This document shows positions 6,193 through 13,359 of a stretch of 16,514 bases of DNA, piece by piece; position 1 is the first letter of the stretch; the number at the start of each line of letters is the position of its first letter. The translations under genes and the position numbers were made by a program. This DNA is from Pseudomonadota bacterium (GTDB taxonomy: Bacteria; Pseudomonadota; Gammaproteobacteria; Burkholderiales; Burkholderiaceae_C): assembly GCA_023410975.1 (NCBI GenBank), contig JAEYPG010000644.1, positions 1 to 16,514 of the forward strand, in the 5' to 3' direction. A model generated the notes under the pieces. The model was given only the letters and a program-made list of their open reading frames with translations, made no database searches and was not told where the DNA came from.

Positions 6193-6523
6193 GCAAGTCG
6201 GTCTGGCAAATGAGTAAATAATGTTTTCCACAATTAGTTTATGGGCGTGGGCGCGCGCATGTCCCCAGCACAGCATTGAATATGTCAGCCGTGCAGGCTG
6301 GTGCCACCAAATACCGACGCGAGGGTTTGAAGTGGCGTGAGGCAACGCGGCGCAGGCCCGCTGGTGAGATGGTCGCGGCCGGGCAGCCGGCTCCCTGCAG
6401 AAAGTGCCCGCAGCCCTGATCAGCCGGTATTTCCGCGGGCTGCCTGGCGCCGCAGGCCGTCAGCCCATCGATCGCACTGGCCCGTCCTGACAAAGGGCGC
6501 GCCTTGGCTTCCAGGATGGATAT
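6193..6523. other. Gene-free region between the small-gene operon and the XRE gene
   Basis: The first 50 bases are AT-rich and include TTTTCCACA, one mismatch from a DnaA box, near 6223-6231. The rest is GC-rich. The 3' end of the XRE gene points into it. I see no gene and no convincing terminator. Confidence 0.5.
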
Positions 6524-6829
6524 TCACTGGTGCGCCGTCTGTGGTTCGGCGAGGATCTGCTGCGGCTGAGGAGTCGTTGCCGGTTCCCCTGGGTGTTTCA
6601 GCAGCAGCAACTCATCGACTGAAACGCCGTAGTTCTGCGCCATCCAACGCAGGGGCATGGCGTCGGGCAAAGAGCGGCCTATCTTCCATGTCGAAACCGT
6701 GCCGTCACCCTTGCCAAGGGTCGCCCCTACTTCGGCTTGTGTGAATCCTTGACCGTTACGGGCGGCCTGACGAGCCTTGCGGAATCGCTTGCCTATTTCC
6801 CGGCGCAGTTGAGCTTCATCGTTGTCCAT
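6524..6829 (-). CDS. XRE-family helix-turn-helix regulator
   Basis: A 101-residue protein. Residues 9-75 form a Cro/CI-type domain: IGKRFRKARQAARNGQGFTQ, then AEVGATLGKGDGTVSTWKIG (helices 2-3 with the GTVSTWK recognition helix), then LPDAMPLRWMAQNYGVSVDE. The C-terminal 25 residues are Pro/Gln-rich and probably disordered. It is divergently transcribed from the gene at 6969, with 139 bp between the starts, the usual arrangement of a phage-like repressor controlling a neighbouring early gene. The ribosome binding site is weak. It probably binds one or more inverted repeats in the intergenic region, such as 6864-6880. Confidence 0.85.
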   Translation of the reverse strand: MDNDEAQLRREIGKRFRKARQAARNGQGFTQAEVGATLGKGDGTVSTWKIGRSLPDAMPLRWMAQNYGVSVDELLLLKHPGEPATTPQPQQILAEPQTAHQ

Positions 6830-6863
6830 GAGACCGGACTTTACTGACAGGCGCAGGGAAGGA

Positions 6864-6880
6864 CTCTAGAAATTCTGGAG
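6864..6880. promoter_or_regulatory. Candidate operator between the XRE gene and the divergent gene
   Basis: CTCTAGAA and TTCTGGAG surround one central A (6872) with 7 of 8 arm positions paired, 35 bp upstream of the XRE start. A wider pair, GGACTTTACTGACAGG (6836-6851) and CCTTGTCAAAGTAGTCC (6896-6912), is also roughly inverted, and includes a consensus TTGACA on the minus strand (6899-6904), but I find no good -10 at the right distance. Confidence 0.4.
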
Positions 6881-6968
6881 TTCTACGGTGAGGCCCCTTG
6901 TCAAAGTAGTCCTTGTGAGCGCAAATCGCACCTAGCGGACACTGCTGCAGATCGCCACGGAGGTTTCC

Positions 6969-7418
6969 ATGTCGCCGCGTGCCGAATTCATTGAAGCCCT
7001 GTTTCACAGGCTCACGCTGCGGTACGGCCGTCCTTTCCTAGCGCGCTGGGAAGCAGTGCCGGTGGACGAGGTAAAGGCCGATTGGCAGCGCGAGCTGGCC
7101 AGCTACGCTGAACGTCCTGAGACCATCGAATACGCGCTGGCGCTGGTGGACCCCGCCGAGCCACCGACAGCGGCGCAGTTCCGCGACCTGTGCAGCACCG
7201 CGCCGGCGCCGGCATTTCGGGCGCAGCCGCAAGCAAAACAGGCACAGCGCGCAGCCGAAGTCCGCCGCAAGTGCCTACGGCCGGTGATGCCCAGGATCGG
7301 GCAGGACGTGAAGTGGGCTGCCGACATGGTGCAGCGTGCTCAGGCCGGCGAGCGGGTGTCCAGGTACGGCTTGCGCCTGGCGCTGGACGCACTGGGGCAG
7401 CAAGACTCGGTGCGCTGA
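6969..7418 (+). CDS. Hypothetical protein resembling phage-associated replication-region proteins
   Basis: A 149-residue protein with a strong GGAGG 5 bp before the ATG. The N-terminal 75 residues (MSPRAEFIEALFHRLTLRYG, RPFLARWEAVPVDEVKADWQ, RELASYAERPETIEYALALV, DPAEPPTAAQFRDLC) resemble small proteins found in prophage replication regions of Burkholderiales, where a Trp-rich helical domain is followed by PPTxxxFR. The rest is Lys/Arg/Gln-rich. This resemblance is from memory and no catalytic motif is present. With the divergent XRE gene and the sigma-like gene 34 bp downstream it appears to be part of a phage-derived module. The molecular role is unknown. Confidence 0.7.
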   Translation: MSPRAEFIEALFHRLTLRYGRPFLARWEAVPVDEVKADWQRELASYAERPETIEYALALVDPAEPPTAAQFRDLCSTAPAPAFRAQPQAKQAQRAAEVRRKCLRPVMPRIGQDVKWAADMVQRAQAGERVSRYGLRLALDALGQQDSVR

Positions 7419-7452
7419 CCCGGGCTCTCGCCATCTGACAGGCCGCGCTGCC

Positions 7453-8905
7453 TTGAACCTCCCCAGCGACCGCTGCGACGCTCTGCCCGGCGGCGTCGCG
7501 CAAGTCACCGTGGCCGATATCGAGCGTGCCGCCGCCCTACCCTGGCTGAATGCCATCAAGCCCGACGACGTTCGGCTGCCGGTTCCCGGCGGCGTGGACC
7601 TTGCCGCATGGCTGAGGTCGGAAGCGCGCTGTGCGCAACCATCGCAGGAGGCGTGCCGGACCGCAGCGGTAATCCTTCGAGCTGACGATCGCACGTTTGC
7701 TCAAGAGGTGGCCGACGCAGCCGTGGCCGCGGCCGGCGCATGCATCGCGGGCAAGTCACGCAAAGGCCAGGTGCAGCAGTGGGTGGAGATGTTCATGAAG
7801 CGGTATGTCGCGCCCGACGGCCCTGGGCGCCCGCTGTCGCAACTCACCGAAACGTTTCAGGTCTCCGGCGAGCGGATCAGGCCGGTGTGCAAAAGGATGC
7901 TGCAGGAGTTCCGAGGGGACCGCTTCACCCTGCCGGCAACGATGCACGTGCTGGAGCTCGCCCAGCGCGCCGGGCCGTGCACGGATCAGCGACCTCAATG
8001 CCCAACTGCGGCCCCACCTGGGCGATGGCGCCGGCATCGAGGCCGCCATCCACTTCGCCCGCGAGATGGGCCTCGCCGATGTCCCGGACGAAGTCGTCAG
8101 CACGCCGGTTCGCGTCGGCTCGGACATCGTGCGGATCGTGACGGTACAGCCCGCCGGTGGCCTGTCCTGGAGCGAGGTGATCTTCCGCCTTGCCCTGCAT
8201 GACGTGAGCTTCATCGGCTGCACGAGCGTGCTCAGGCTGGCGGGCCGTCTGGCGCTCGAGCACGGCGTGGCGCTGTCCCGCCAGAGCCTGCTGTCGCTCA
8301 TGCAGGCGGCCCCGGGCTTCACGGCGCTCGACGAGGCGGGGTGCTGGTTCACCTGCGGGGATCGTGGCCTCGGCAGCCCGCTGGCAACCCGGGTGCGCAA
8401 GATCACGGCCGTGGCTAGGGAATCGGTGAGGGTGGACGAGATTGCCGCGGCGCTCATCACGGACGACCACTGGTTGCCGCGCAATAAGGAGCACGAGTGC
8501 TCCATGCCCGCGATGAACGTCCTGCACGCGCTGCTGCGCAGCTGGGACTGGCTCGAACAGCGCGGCTACAACCGGTTCGTCGCACGGAAGGTCGTGCCGC
8601 TGGACGTGCTCTCGGAATCGGAGCGGCTCGCGGTGCAGGTCATCCAGGCCAGCGGTGGTATCGCCACCTGGGGCCAGATCAACGACACACTCGCGGTGAG
8701 CGTCATGCTGAACTCGTCGCCCATCTTCGTCAGGTTCGAGCAGACGCTGTACGGGGTGATCGGACAGCGGGTGTCCGAAACCGCGCTGGCAGCGGCCAGG
8801 CAGGAGCGGCGCTGGCGCAGATCGCCGCAAGGGCCGACAGTTCCTACCAGCGGCCAGCCGGATCCTGACATCGAGGGGACGGCGGGCGAGGATGATGACT
8901 CTTGA
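7453..8905 (+). pseudogene. Sigma-70 region 4-like DNA-binding protein, interrupted by one extra base
   Basis: Two overlapping frames make one protein of about 480 residues. The first part runs from about 7453 (a TTG; no strong ribosome binding site, so the start is uncertain) to ATMHVLELAQRAG at about 7974; the second resumes at ARISDLNAQLRPHLGDGAGI and ends with TGA at 8903-8905. Removing one G from the run at 7972-7974 joins them smoothly. Residues about 127-152 (PLSQLTETFQVSGERIRPVC, KRMLQEF) closely resemble the sigma-70 region 4 helix-turn-helix, where the family reads VTRERIRQIE. The far end, about VPLDVLSESERLAVQVIQAS to YGVIGQ, looks like a second winged-helix domain. No region 2 is seen, so it is probably not a full sigma factor but a regulator. 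Frameshift or sequencing error cannot be distinguished here. Confidence 0.7.
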
Positions 8906-9299
8906 GGCGCCAGACCTGCCGCGCTGCTTGTCAGCGGAGCAGGCAGCCCTGGCCCAAGTACCAGGGACGCGCCACAAGTCAACAGGGCTCTGTTCCGGTG
9001 CTGCCATGCCTGCACCGCCAATGGGATACCGGCGTCACAGCAGCCGGAACGCCAACGTTGCGGACCAGCGCGGCAGCACGGCAGCCAGCAAACCCGGCGG
9101 ATGGATGGCAGGTTGTCGAAGCGGTGGCGCGGGATGGGCACGCAAGCTTGGTCGGGAGCTTGGGCGATGACGGTCAATCCGTCCCCGGTCACGGCAGCGC
9201 GCCAGCCTCAATACCCCGCTTCCCCCGACCCGATGACTTTGACAGGACAGTAAATTGCTGTCGCCCCGCCGGGCCTGTTGCCCGTTTGGAGCAAGTGCT
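8906..9299. other. Gene-free region upstream of the PEP-CTERM gene
   Basis: Open frames here have unbalanced Cys/Pro/Arg-rich translations and no ribosome binding sites. A consensus -35 hexamer TTGACA occurs at 9239-9244, about 55 bp upstream of the PEP-CTERM start, but I see no matching -10. Otherwise I see nothing. Confidence 0.5.
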
Positions 9300-10061
9300 A
9301 TGAGACTTGTGCTGCCTGTCATTCTTGCCGCCATCACACCGGTCGCACTGGCGGAACGTTCCGCCACGCTGGACATCACCAACCTGCGGTTTGAGGTGAC
9401 GGACTTGCGTCCGGACGACGGCATCGCGCCATCGCATCACTTCCTGGGGTTCTACGCGCTTGGCATGTCCGTGCTGGTGACCAAGCAGCACACGAGGGAC
9501 GAGCTCGTGCGTTCCGACACCTTCTATGAGCCCTACGGCTCATGGGCTTTCGAACTCAACGAGCCCTATGCCTCCGCCAATACCGAGATCACCTGGACCG
9601 CGGATCAGTTTCGAGTGCTGGTGCAAGGCGTGGCCAGTGATGCGACTCCAGACCGGGGCATGTTTCGTTCGCACTCGATTGCCGACTACTACGGCGAGGT
9701 CGGTGCCTTCACGAGCGTGAAGGTAACCGCCGACTACGTCATCGACCTGCATGCGGACCCGATGCCACAGGCATCCCGGCAAGACTTCGTCGATGTCCAC
9801 GTCAGTGGGCATGGCTATGCGCCCCTGCATGCCAGAGCGTATTCCAACCCCGCCTTCGGATCCACCGACGTGCGGCGCGAAGGCCAGTTGACGTTCAGCC
9901 ACATCAACGATTCGCAAACGCCCTGGCGCTACGACAATACCTTCTTCATGCATGCCTGGGGGGTGGCGCCCATCCCCGAGCCCGCCAGCTTCGCGCTGCT
10001 GCTGGCCGGGCTGGGCGTGGTCGGCGGCGTGGCCCACCGGCGCAAGGCTGGACCCGCTTGA
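9300..10061 (+). CDS. Exported PEP-CTERM protein
   Basis: A 253-residue protein. I choose the ATG at 9300, with GGAG 9 bp upstream, because it opens a clean signal peptide: MRLVLPVILAAITPVALA followed by E, with an Ala-x-Ala-like cleavage site near residue 18. The frame extends to 9255, but those residues do not fit. The end carries the PEP-CTERM sorting signal: IPEPASFALLLAGLGVVGG at about 225-243, then a basic tail HRRK. The body is polar and beta-rich (repeated SV/TV strands, many Asp, Tyr, Phe), without a recognised enzymatic motif. PEP-CTERM proteins are exported by Sec and processed by an exosortase, usually in exopolysaccharide-producing Gram-negative bacteria; no exosortase is encoded here, so a chromosomal one would be needed. 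The gene stands alone, as cargo. Confidence 0.88.
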   Translation: MRLVLPVILAAITPVALAERSATLDITNLRFEVTDLRPDDGIAPSHHFLGFYALGMSVLVTKQHTRDELVRSDTFYEPYGSWAFELNEPYASANTEITWTADQFRVLVQGVASDATPDRGMFRSHSIADYYGEVGAFTSVKVTADYVIDLHADPMPQASRQDFVDVHVSGHGYAPLHARAYSNPAFGSTDVRREGQLTFSHINDSQTPWRYDNTFFMHAWGVAPIPEPASFALLLAGLGVVGGVAHRRKAGPA

Positions 10062-10339
10062 GGTAGATCCGGCAAGGATTGACACGTCCTGGGACTGCCG
10101 CCCGGAGCGGTTTCTGGCTATCGGATAAGCGCACTTGTCTCTGAGGTTGCTTTCGCGCACTGGACATGCCCATCTGCGGCTTGCCATAGACCGTCGGTAG
10201 ACAACGTTTTGAAGCTCTGGTTCCCAAACGCGGGGGATCGGCAACAGCGACAAGACCCGGAGGTCGCCGAGGAGGGACGCCACGGGTGCCTTCCAGGCGA
10301 CGCTGCGGGCCAGGAAGCCCTCGCGCGAGCCCCTTCCCG

Positions 10340-11629
10340 TCAGCGGTGCGAGGCGAAATACTTCTCCAGCCGGGCCAGCACCACGGGTGATTTCCAGTCG
10401 CCATCCGCGATGCGGCGCAGCAGCGCGGGCGTGGCCACGCCCTTGTCCACCACGTCGTCGCGCAGCCGCTGCAGCCTCTGCTTTTGCTGCTCGGGCGGCA
10501 GCGCCTCGAAATCGCGGCGCAGCTGCTCGCGCTCCAGCTCCTGGGCCGGATCGGGCTCGGGCACGCTGGGCCCCGGCACTGGTGCCGCCGGCGCCTGGAC
10601 CGGGGCGGCTGCTCGGCGCTTGGCGGCTTTGCGGGCGCCCTCCCCTGCCACGCCCTCCAGCACCCACTTGAGGTGCGCCAGCGCGTTGGTGCCGGGCTCC
10701 TGCCGCAGCTGCCTGGCCACGAGGTCCAGCGCCCGCAGCACCGGTGCCTCGCCATAGCGGTCCACCAGCGCGTCGTGGTCCAGCTCGCGGATGCCCAGTG
10801 CCAGCGCCTGCTCCACCGGCGTCAGGTCCACCGGCTCGATGTCGCCCTGGTCCAGCTTGAAGTCGGGCTTGAGGCTGACCGTGAATTGCAGGCCCACGAC
10901 CGCCCCGCCCTCCCGGTGCTCGACGAGGTCGATCTCGATCTCGGTGTGCTCGTTGATCTGCGCGATCGCCGGCTTGAGCAGCTCGCTCTTGAACTTGCGG
11001 TACTCGCGGTCGCTCGTCACCTCGTGCCCGCGCAGCACCGGCACCCACCAGCTCCACGGCTTGCGCGGCGTGCGCCCCGAGCCCTGGTAGCGCACGCACA
11101 CCTCGTACAGCGCCACCGCGGCGTGCGTGCCCAGCCGGGCCATGGTGGTGAGGTTGATCTGCGCGTACAGACGCGGGTTGAGGATCTGCTCCTCGATCGT
11201 CGGCGGGTAGAACCAGGTCACCCAGTTTTCGCGTCCGCGCTGGTAGCAGCGGACCTCGGCCAGCAGGGGAAAGATGCGGACCTCGCTGAGCGACACGTCG
11301 TCGGGGTGCTCGCCGGGCAGACCCTCGCCGGGCTTGAGCGGGCGCCACTCGCAGCGCGTGGACATCATCTCGGTGAGGTAGCGGCGCATGATGCCCGCCT
11401 CGTTGCTGCCCTTGTCCAGCACCCGCAGCAGCGCCTTGAGCTTGGCCTGGTAGCCGCGCTTGCCGACCTCCCCTTGCCGTTGGGCCACGCGGCCCATCAC
11501 GTTGTAGAGCTTGCGCCCCCCGGCCGTGAGCCGGCCGTTGAGGGGGACCATCGCCAGCGTCGCCACGGGCTTGCGATAGATGTCACCGCGCTCCTGCGGC
11601 GCCTCGGGCAACTTCAAGGGCACGTCCAT
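10340..11629 (-). CDS. Plasmid replication initiator of the Rep_3 superfamily
   Basis: A 429-residue protein from the ATG at 11629 (MDVPLKLPEAPQERGDIYRK). The N-terminal winged-helix domain begins near NGRLTAGGRKLYNVMGRVAQ, and the second domain includes ALYEVCVRYQG, then the Rep_3-type block TSDREYRKFKSELLKPAIAQ, INEHTEIEIDLVEHREGGAV, VGLQFTV. Together these are typical of initiators that bind iterons. The C-terminal 120 residues are unusual: a Pro/Ala linker, then QELEREQLRRDFEALPPEQQ and a short helical end, possibly an oligomerisation or host-factor contact region. Four phased iterons and DnaA boxes lie just upstream at 11707-11972. Its start codon sits 1 bp from a palindrome overlapping its -10 box, so it probably autoregulates. 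No strong ribosome binding site precedes the ATG; an in-frame alternative start is at 11686. Confidence 0.88.
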   Translation of the reverse strand: MDVPLKLPEAPQERGDIYRKPVATLAMVPLNGRLTAGGRKLYNVMGRVAQRQGEVGKRGYQAKLKALLRVLDKGSNEAGIMRRYLTEMMSTRCEWRPLKPGEGLPGEHPDDVSLSEVRIFPLLAEVRCYQRGRENWVTWFYPPTIEEQILNPRLYAQINLTTMARLGTHAAVALYEVCVRYQGSGRTPRKPWSWWVPVLRGHEVTSDREYRKFKSELLKPAIAQINEHTEIEIDLVEHREGGAVVGLQFTVSLKPDFKLDQGDIEPVDLTPVEQALALGIRELDHDALVDRYGEAPVLRALDLVARQLRQEPGTNALAHLKWVLEGVAGEGARKAAKRRAAAPVQAPAAPVPGPSVPEPDPAQELEREQLRRDFEALPPEQQKQRLQRLRDDVVDKGVATPALLRRIADGDWKSPVVLARLEKYFASHR

Positions 11630-11630
11630 G

Positions 11631-11649
11631 CCGGACAGTATATGTCCGG
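11631..11649. promoter_or_regulatory. Inverted repeat overlapping the rep -10 box (probable autoregulatory operator)
   Basis: CCGGACA (11631-11637) and TGTCCGG (11643-11649) flank GTATA. On the minus strand the centre forms TATACT (complement of 11637-11642), a good -10 hexamer, with TTGTCC as a weak -35 15 bp upstream. It ends 1 bp before the rep start. The GTCCG half-site is also present in the iterons, as expected if Rep dimers repress their own gene. From the -10 position, transcription would begin at or within 1-2 bases of the ATG. Confidence 0.6.
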
Positions 11650-11706
11650 CACCTTCCGGACAAGCAGCCGGCCTTGGTTGGCACACGCTGTATGGCGGCC
11701 TAGCGG

Positions 11707-11721
11707 GTCAAAAGTGCGGAC
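11707..11721 (+). repeat. Isolated iteron copy
   Basis: GTCAAAAGTGCGGAC is identical to the first copy of the phased array at 11840, but lies 133 bp away, near the rep promoter, where it might contribute to control of replication or of rep transcription. Confidence 0.7.
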
Positions 11722-11802
11722 ACCCGCCACCCCGAAGTACGTTCCCAGGCAGCAGGCACGCGGCAGCGAACCGTCCTGCCGCTGCCGCGGACAGCGGCTG
11801 AC

Positions 11803-11811
11803 TTGTCCACA
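11803..11811 (+). other. DnaA box-like sequence
   Basis: TTGTCCACA differs by one base from the DnaA consensus TTATCCACA and lies 29 bp before the iteron array. Probably a DnaA site of the plasmid origin. Confidence 0.5.
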
Positions 11812-11839
11812 AAACGGTATCCCGCAGGTTTGGCGGCGG

Positions 11840-11920
11840 GTCAAAAGTGCGGACGGGATGAGTCAATGGCACGGACGGCGAGAGTCAGTTGTGCGGACGC
11901 CTTCGGTCAATAGCGCGGAC
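11840..11920 (+). repeat. oriV: Four phased iterons of the replication origin
   Basis: Direct repeats begin at 11840, 11862, 11884 and 11906, exactly 22 bp (two helical turns) apart: GTCAAAAGTGCGGAC, GTCAATGGCACGGAC, GTCAGTTGTGCGGAC and GTCAATAGCGCGGAC. The shared pattern is GTCA, then six to seven variable bases, then CGGAC. Such arrays are bound by Rep_3 initiators. The array leads directly into an AT-rich segment (11925-12005) with a perfect DnaA box, the expected layout of an iteron origin. Rep is encoded divergently just upstream. Confidence 0.88.
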
Positions 11921-11963
11921 GCCATGTATTCTCAAGTCATTGTTATGATTGATAAAAATCCAC

Positions 11964-11972
11964 TTATCCACA
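11964..11972 (+). other. DnaA box, consensus
   Basis: TTATCCACA is a perfect DnaA box within the AT-rich part of the origin, 43 bp after the last iteron. It supports DnaA-assisted opening of oriV. Confidence 0.8.
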
Positions 11973-12057
11973 AGGCTAAATGTATTGAATAAGGCTTAAA
12001 TATCACTGAAGTACCGTCTGGAAAAGTTCAGAAATCCCACCCCGAAGACACCGCACG

Positions 12058-12071
12058 CGCACCATCGTGCG
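12058..12071. promoter_or_regulatory. Inverted repeat upstream of parA (possible operator)
   Basis: CGCAC and GTGCG flank CATC, 92 bp before the parA start. The inner 12 bases GCACCATCGTGC are identical to the toxin-antitoxin operator candidate at 4093-4104. ParA proteins with an N-terminal helix-turn-helix often repress their own promoter, so a ParA operator is plausible but unproven. Confidence 0.35.
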
Positions 12072-12162
12072 TTACGCAAACGTCGAATCCAAAGCAAGTC
12101 CGGAAATCCACGTCGGCGCCTACAATCCTCAGAACCATCAATAAACCCCGAGGAGGTCCAGC

Positions 12163-13359
12163 TTGGACGCTACGCTGCTTGAACAACCCGGCCTCAGTCT
12201 GGAGGACATTGACGTCCAGGCCGAGCGCGTGCAGGCCATCCTGTCGCAGGTACGCAGCACGATGCTGTCGCCCACCTCGCGCAAGGAGTCACCGCGCTTC
12301 ACGGCCTCACAGCTGGCAGAGCTCACCGGGCTGGGTCGCAACCGGTTCGACGCCAGGATCAAGAAGGGCGACCTGCCCGCGGGCACGCTGTCGCCCAGCG
12401 GCGCCCGGCGCGAGTTCTCGCTGACTGAGGCGCGCCAGTGGATTCGCGCCACACGCAGCGGTGACATGCGCCCACCCATGGCCACGGCCTGCACGCTGTG
12501 CATCGGCAACTTCAAGGGCGGCGTTAGCAAGACGACCACCGCCGCGACGCTGGCGCAGGGTCTCACACTGGCTGGCCACCGGGTGCTGCTGATCGACTGC
12601 GATCCCCAGGGCAGCCTCACCACCCTCTTTGGCATCCTGCCGGACTCCGAGGTGGCGCCCGAGGACACGCTGCTGCCCCTGTTCAACGGCGACCAGGATG
12701 ACGTGGGCTATGCGATCCGGCCGACGTACTGGGACGGCATCGACCTGATCGCGGCAGCGCCGGTGCTGTTCGGCGCGGAGTTCGCACTGCCGGCGCGGCA
12801 GATGAACGACCAGGCCTTCGAGTTCTGGCGCGTGATGGACCTGGCGCTGGACAACGCCCGGGACACCTACGACTTCATCATCGTCGACACCCCGCCCTCG
12901 TTGTCCTACGTCACCATCAACGCGCTCATGGCGGCCGACGGTATCGTGATGCCGCTGCCGCCCTCGGCGCTGGACTTCGCCAGCTCAGCCCAATTCTGGA
13001 ACCTGTTCAGCGACCTCACCGGCACGCTGGTGCGCGCGCGCGGCGGCTCCAAGCGCTTTGCCTTTGTGAACGTGCTGCTGACCAAGGTGGAGAGCACCGA
13101 CGCCAGCGCGATCCTGGTCAAGAAGTGGCTCAGCGCGGCCTACGCCGACAAGCTGCTGCAGATCGAGATCCCCAAGACGGCCGCGGCCATCGCGGGCTCG
13201 GCCGAGTTCGGCACGGTCTACGACCAGCTCAAGAACGCGCCCTCGGCCCGCACGCTCAAGCGCGCCACCGATGCCTTCGACCGCCTGGTGGACCTCATCG
13301 AGGACCAGGCACAGATGTTCTGGTCGAACCAGACCGAGCGGCTGGGGAACTCGCAATGA
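12163..13359 (+). CDS. parA: ParA partition ATPase with N-terminal DNA-binding domain
   Basis: A 398-residue Walker-type ATPase of the ParA Ia class, which moves plasmid copies with ParB and usually represses its own promoter. The N-terminal 100 residues include a MerR-like helix-turn-helix (FTASQLAELTGLGRNRFDAR at 46-65, then ARREFSLTEARQWIRA). The ATPase shows the deviant Walker A KGGVSKTTT (118-126), Walker A' LLIDCDPQGS (142-151) with two Asp, and Walker B FIIVDTPPSLS (238-248). The start is a TTG at 12163: an ideal AGGAGG lies 6 bp upstream and no ATG fits, so this is a real unusual start. parB overlaps its end by 4 bp (ATGA), indicating translational coupling. All key residues are intact. 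Confidence 0.93.
   Translation: MDATLLEQPGLSLEDIDVQAERVQAILSQVRSTMLSPTSRKESPRFTASQLAELTGLGRNRFDARIKKGDLPAGTLSPSGARREFSLTEARQWIRATRSGDMRPPMATACTLCIGNFKGGVSKTTTAATLAQGLTLAGHRVLLIDCDPQGSLTTLFGILPDSEVAPEDTLLPLFNGDQDDVGYAIRPTYWDGIDLIAAAPVLFGAEFALPARQMNDQAFEFWRVMDLALDNARDTYDFIIVDTPPSLSYVTINALMAADGIVMPLPPSALDFASSAQFWNLFSDLTGTLVRARGGSKRFAFVNVLLTKVESTDASAILVKKWLSAAYADKLLQIEIPKTAAAIAGSAEFGTVYDQLKNAPSARTLKRATDAFDRLVDLIEDQAQMFWSNQTERLGNSQ

Larger units (their letters stand above)
11921..12162. other. AT-rich part of the origin and parA upstream region
   Basis: From about 11922 to 12030 the sequence is strikingly AT-rich compared with its surroundings and would serve as the unwinding element. From 12031 to 12162 lies the presumed parAB promoter: a TACAAT -10-like hexamer at 12121-12126 without a convincing -35, and an inverted repeat CGCAC (12058-12062) / GTGCG (12067-12071). 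Confidence 0.55.

Noticed and set aside
10062..10339. Possible gene remnant between the PEP-CTERM gene and rep
   Set aside because: Minus-strand translations have a few protein-like stretches, but no start, ribosome binding site or recognisable family; treated as intergenic.
9540..11348. 602-codon minus-strand open frame
   Set aside because: It runs across the PEP-CTERM gene on the other strand and lies out of frame with the clear Rep gene; the translation is Ala/Gly/Arg-rich with no domain. It is a shadow of high GC.
10484..11992. 502-codon + strand open frame
   Set aside because: It is antisense to rep and reads through the iterons and the AT-rich origin; a shadow frame.
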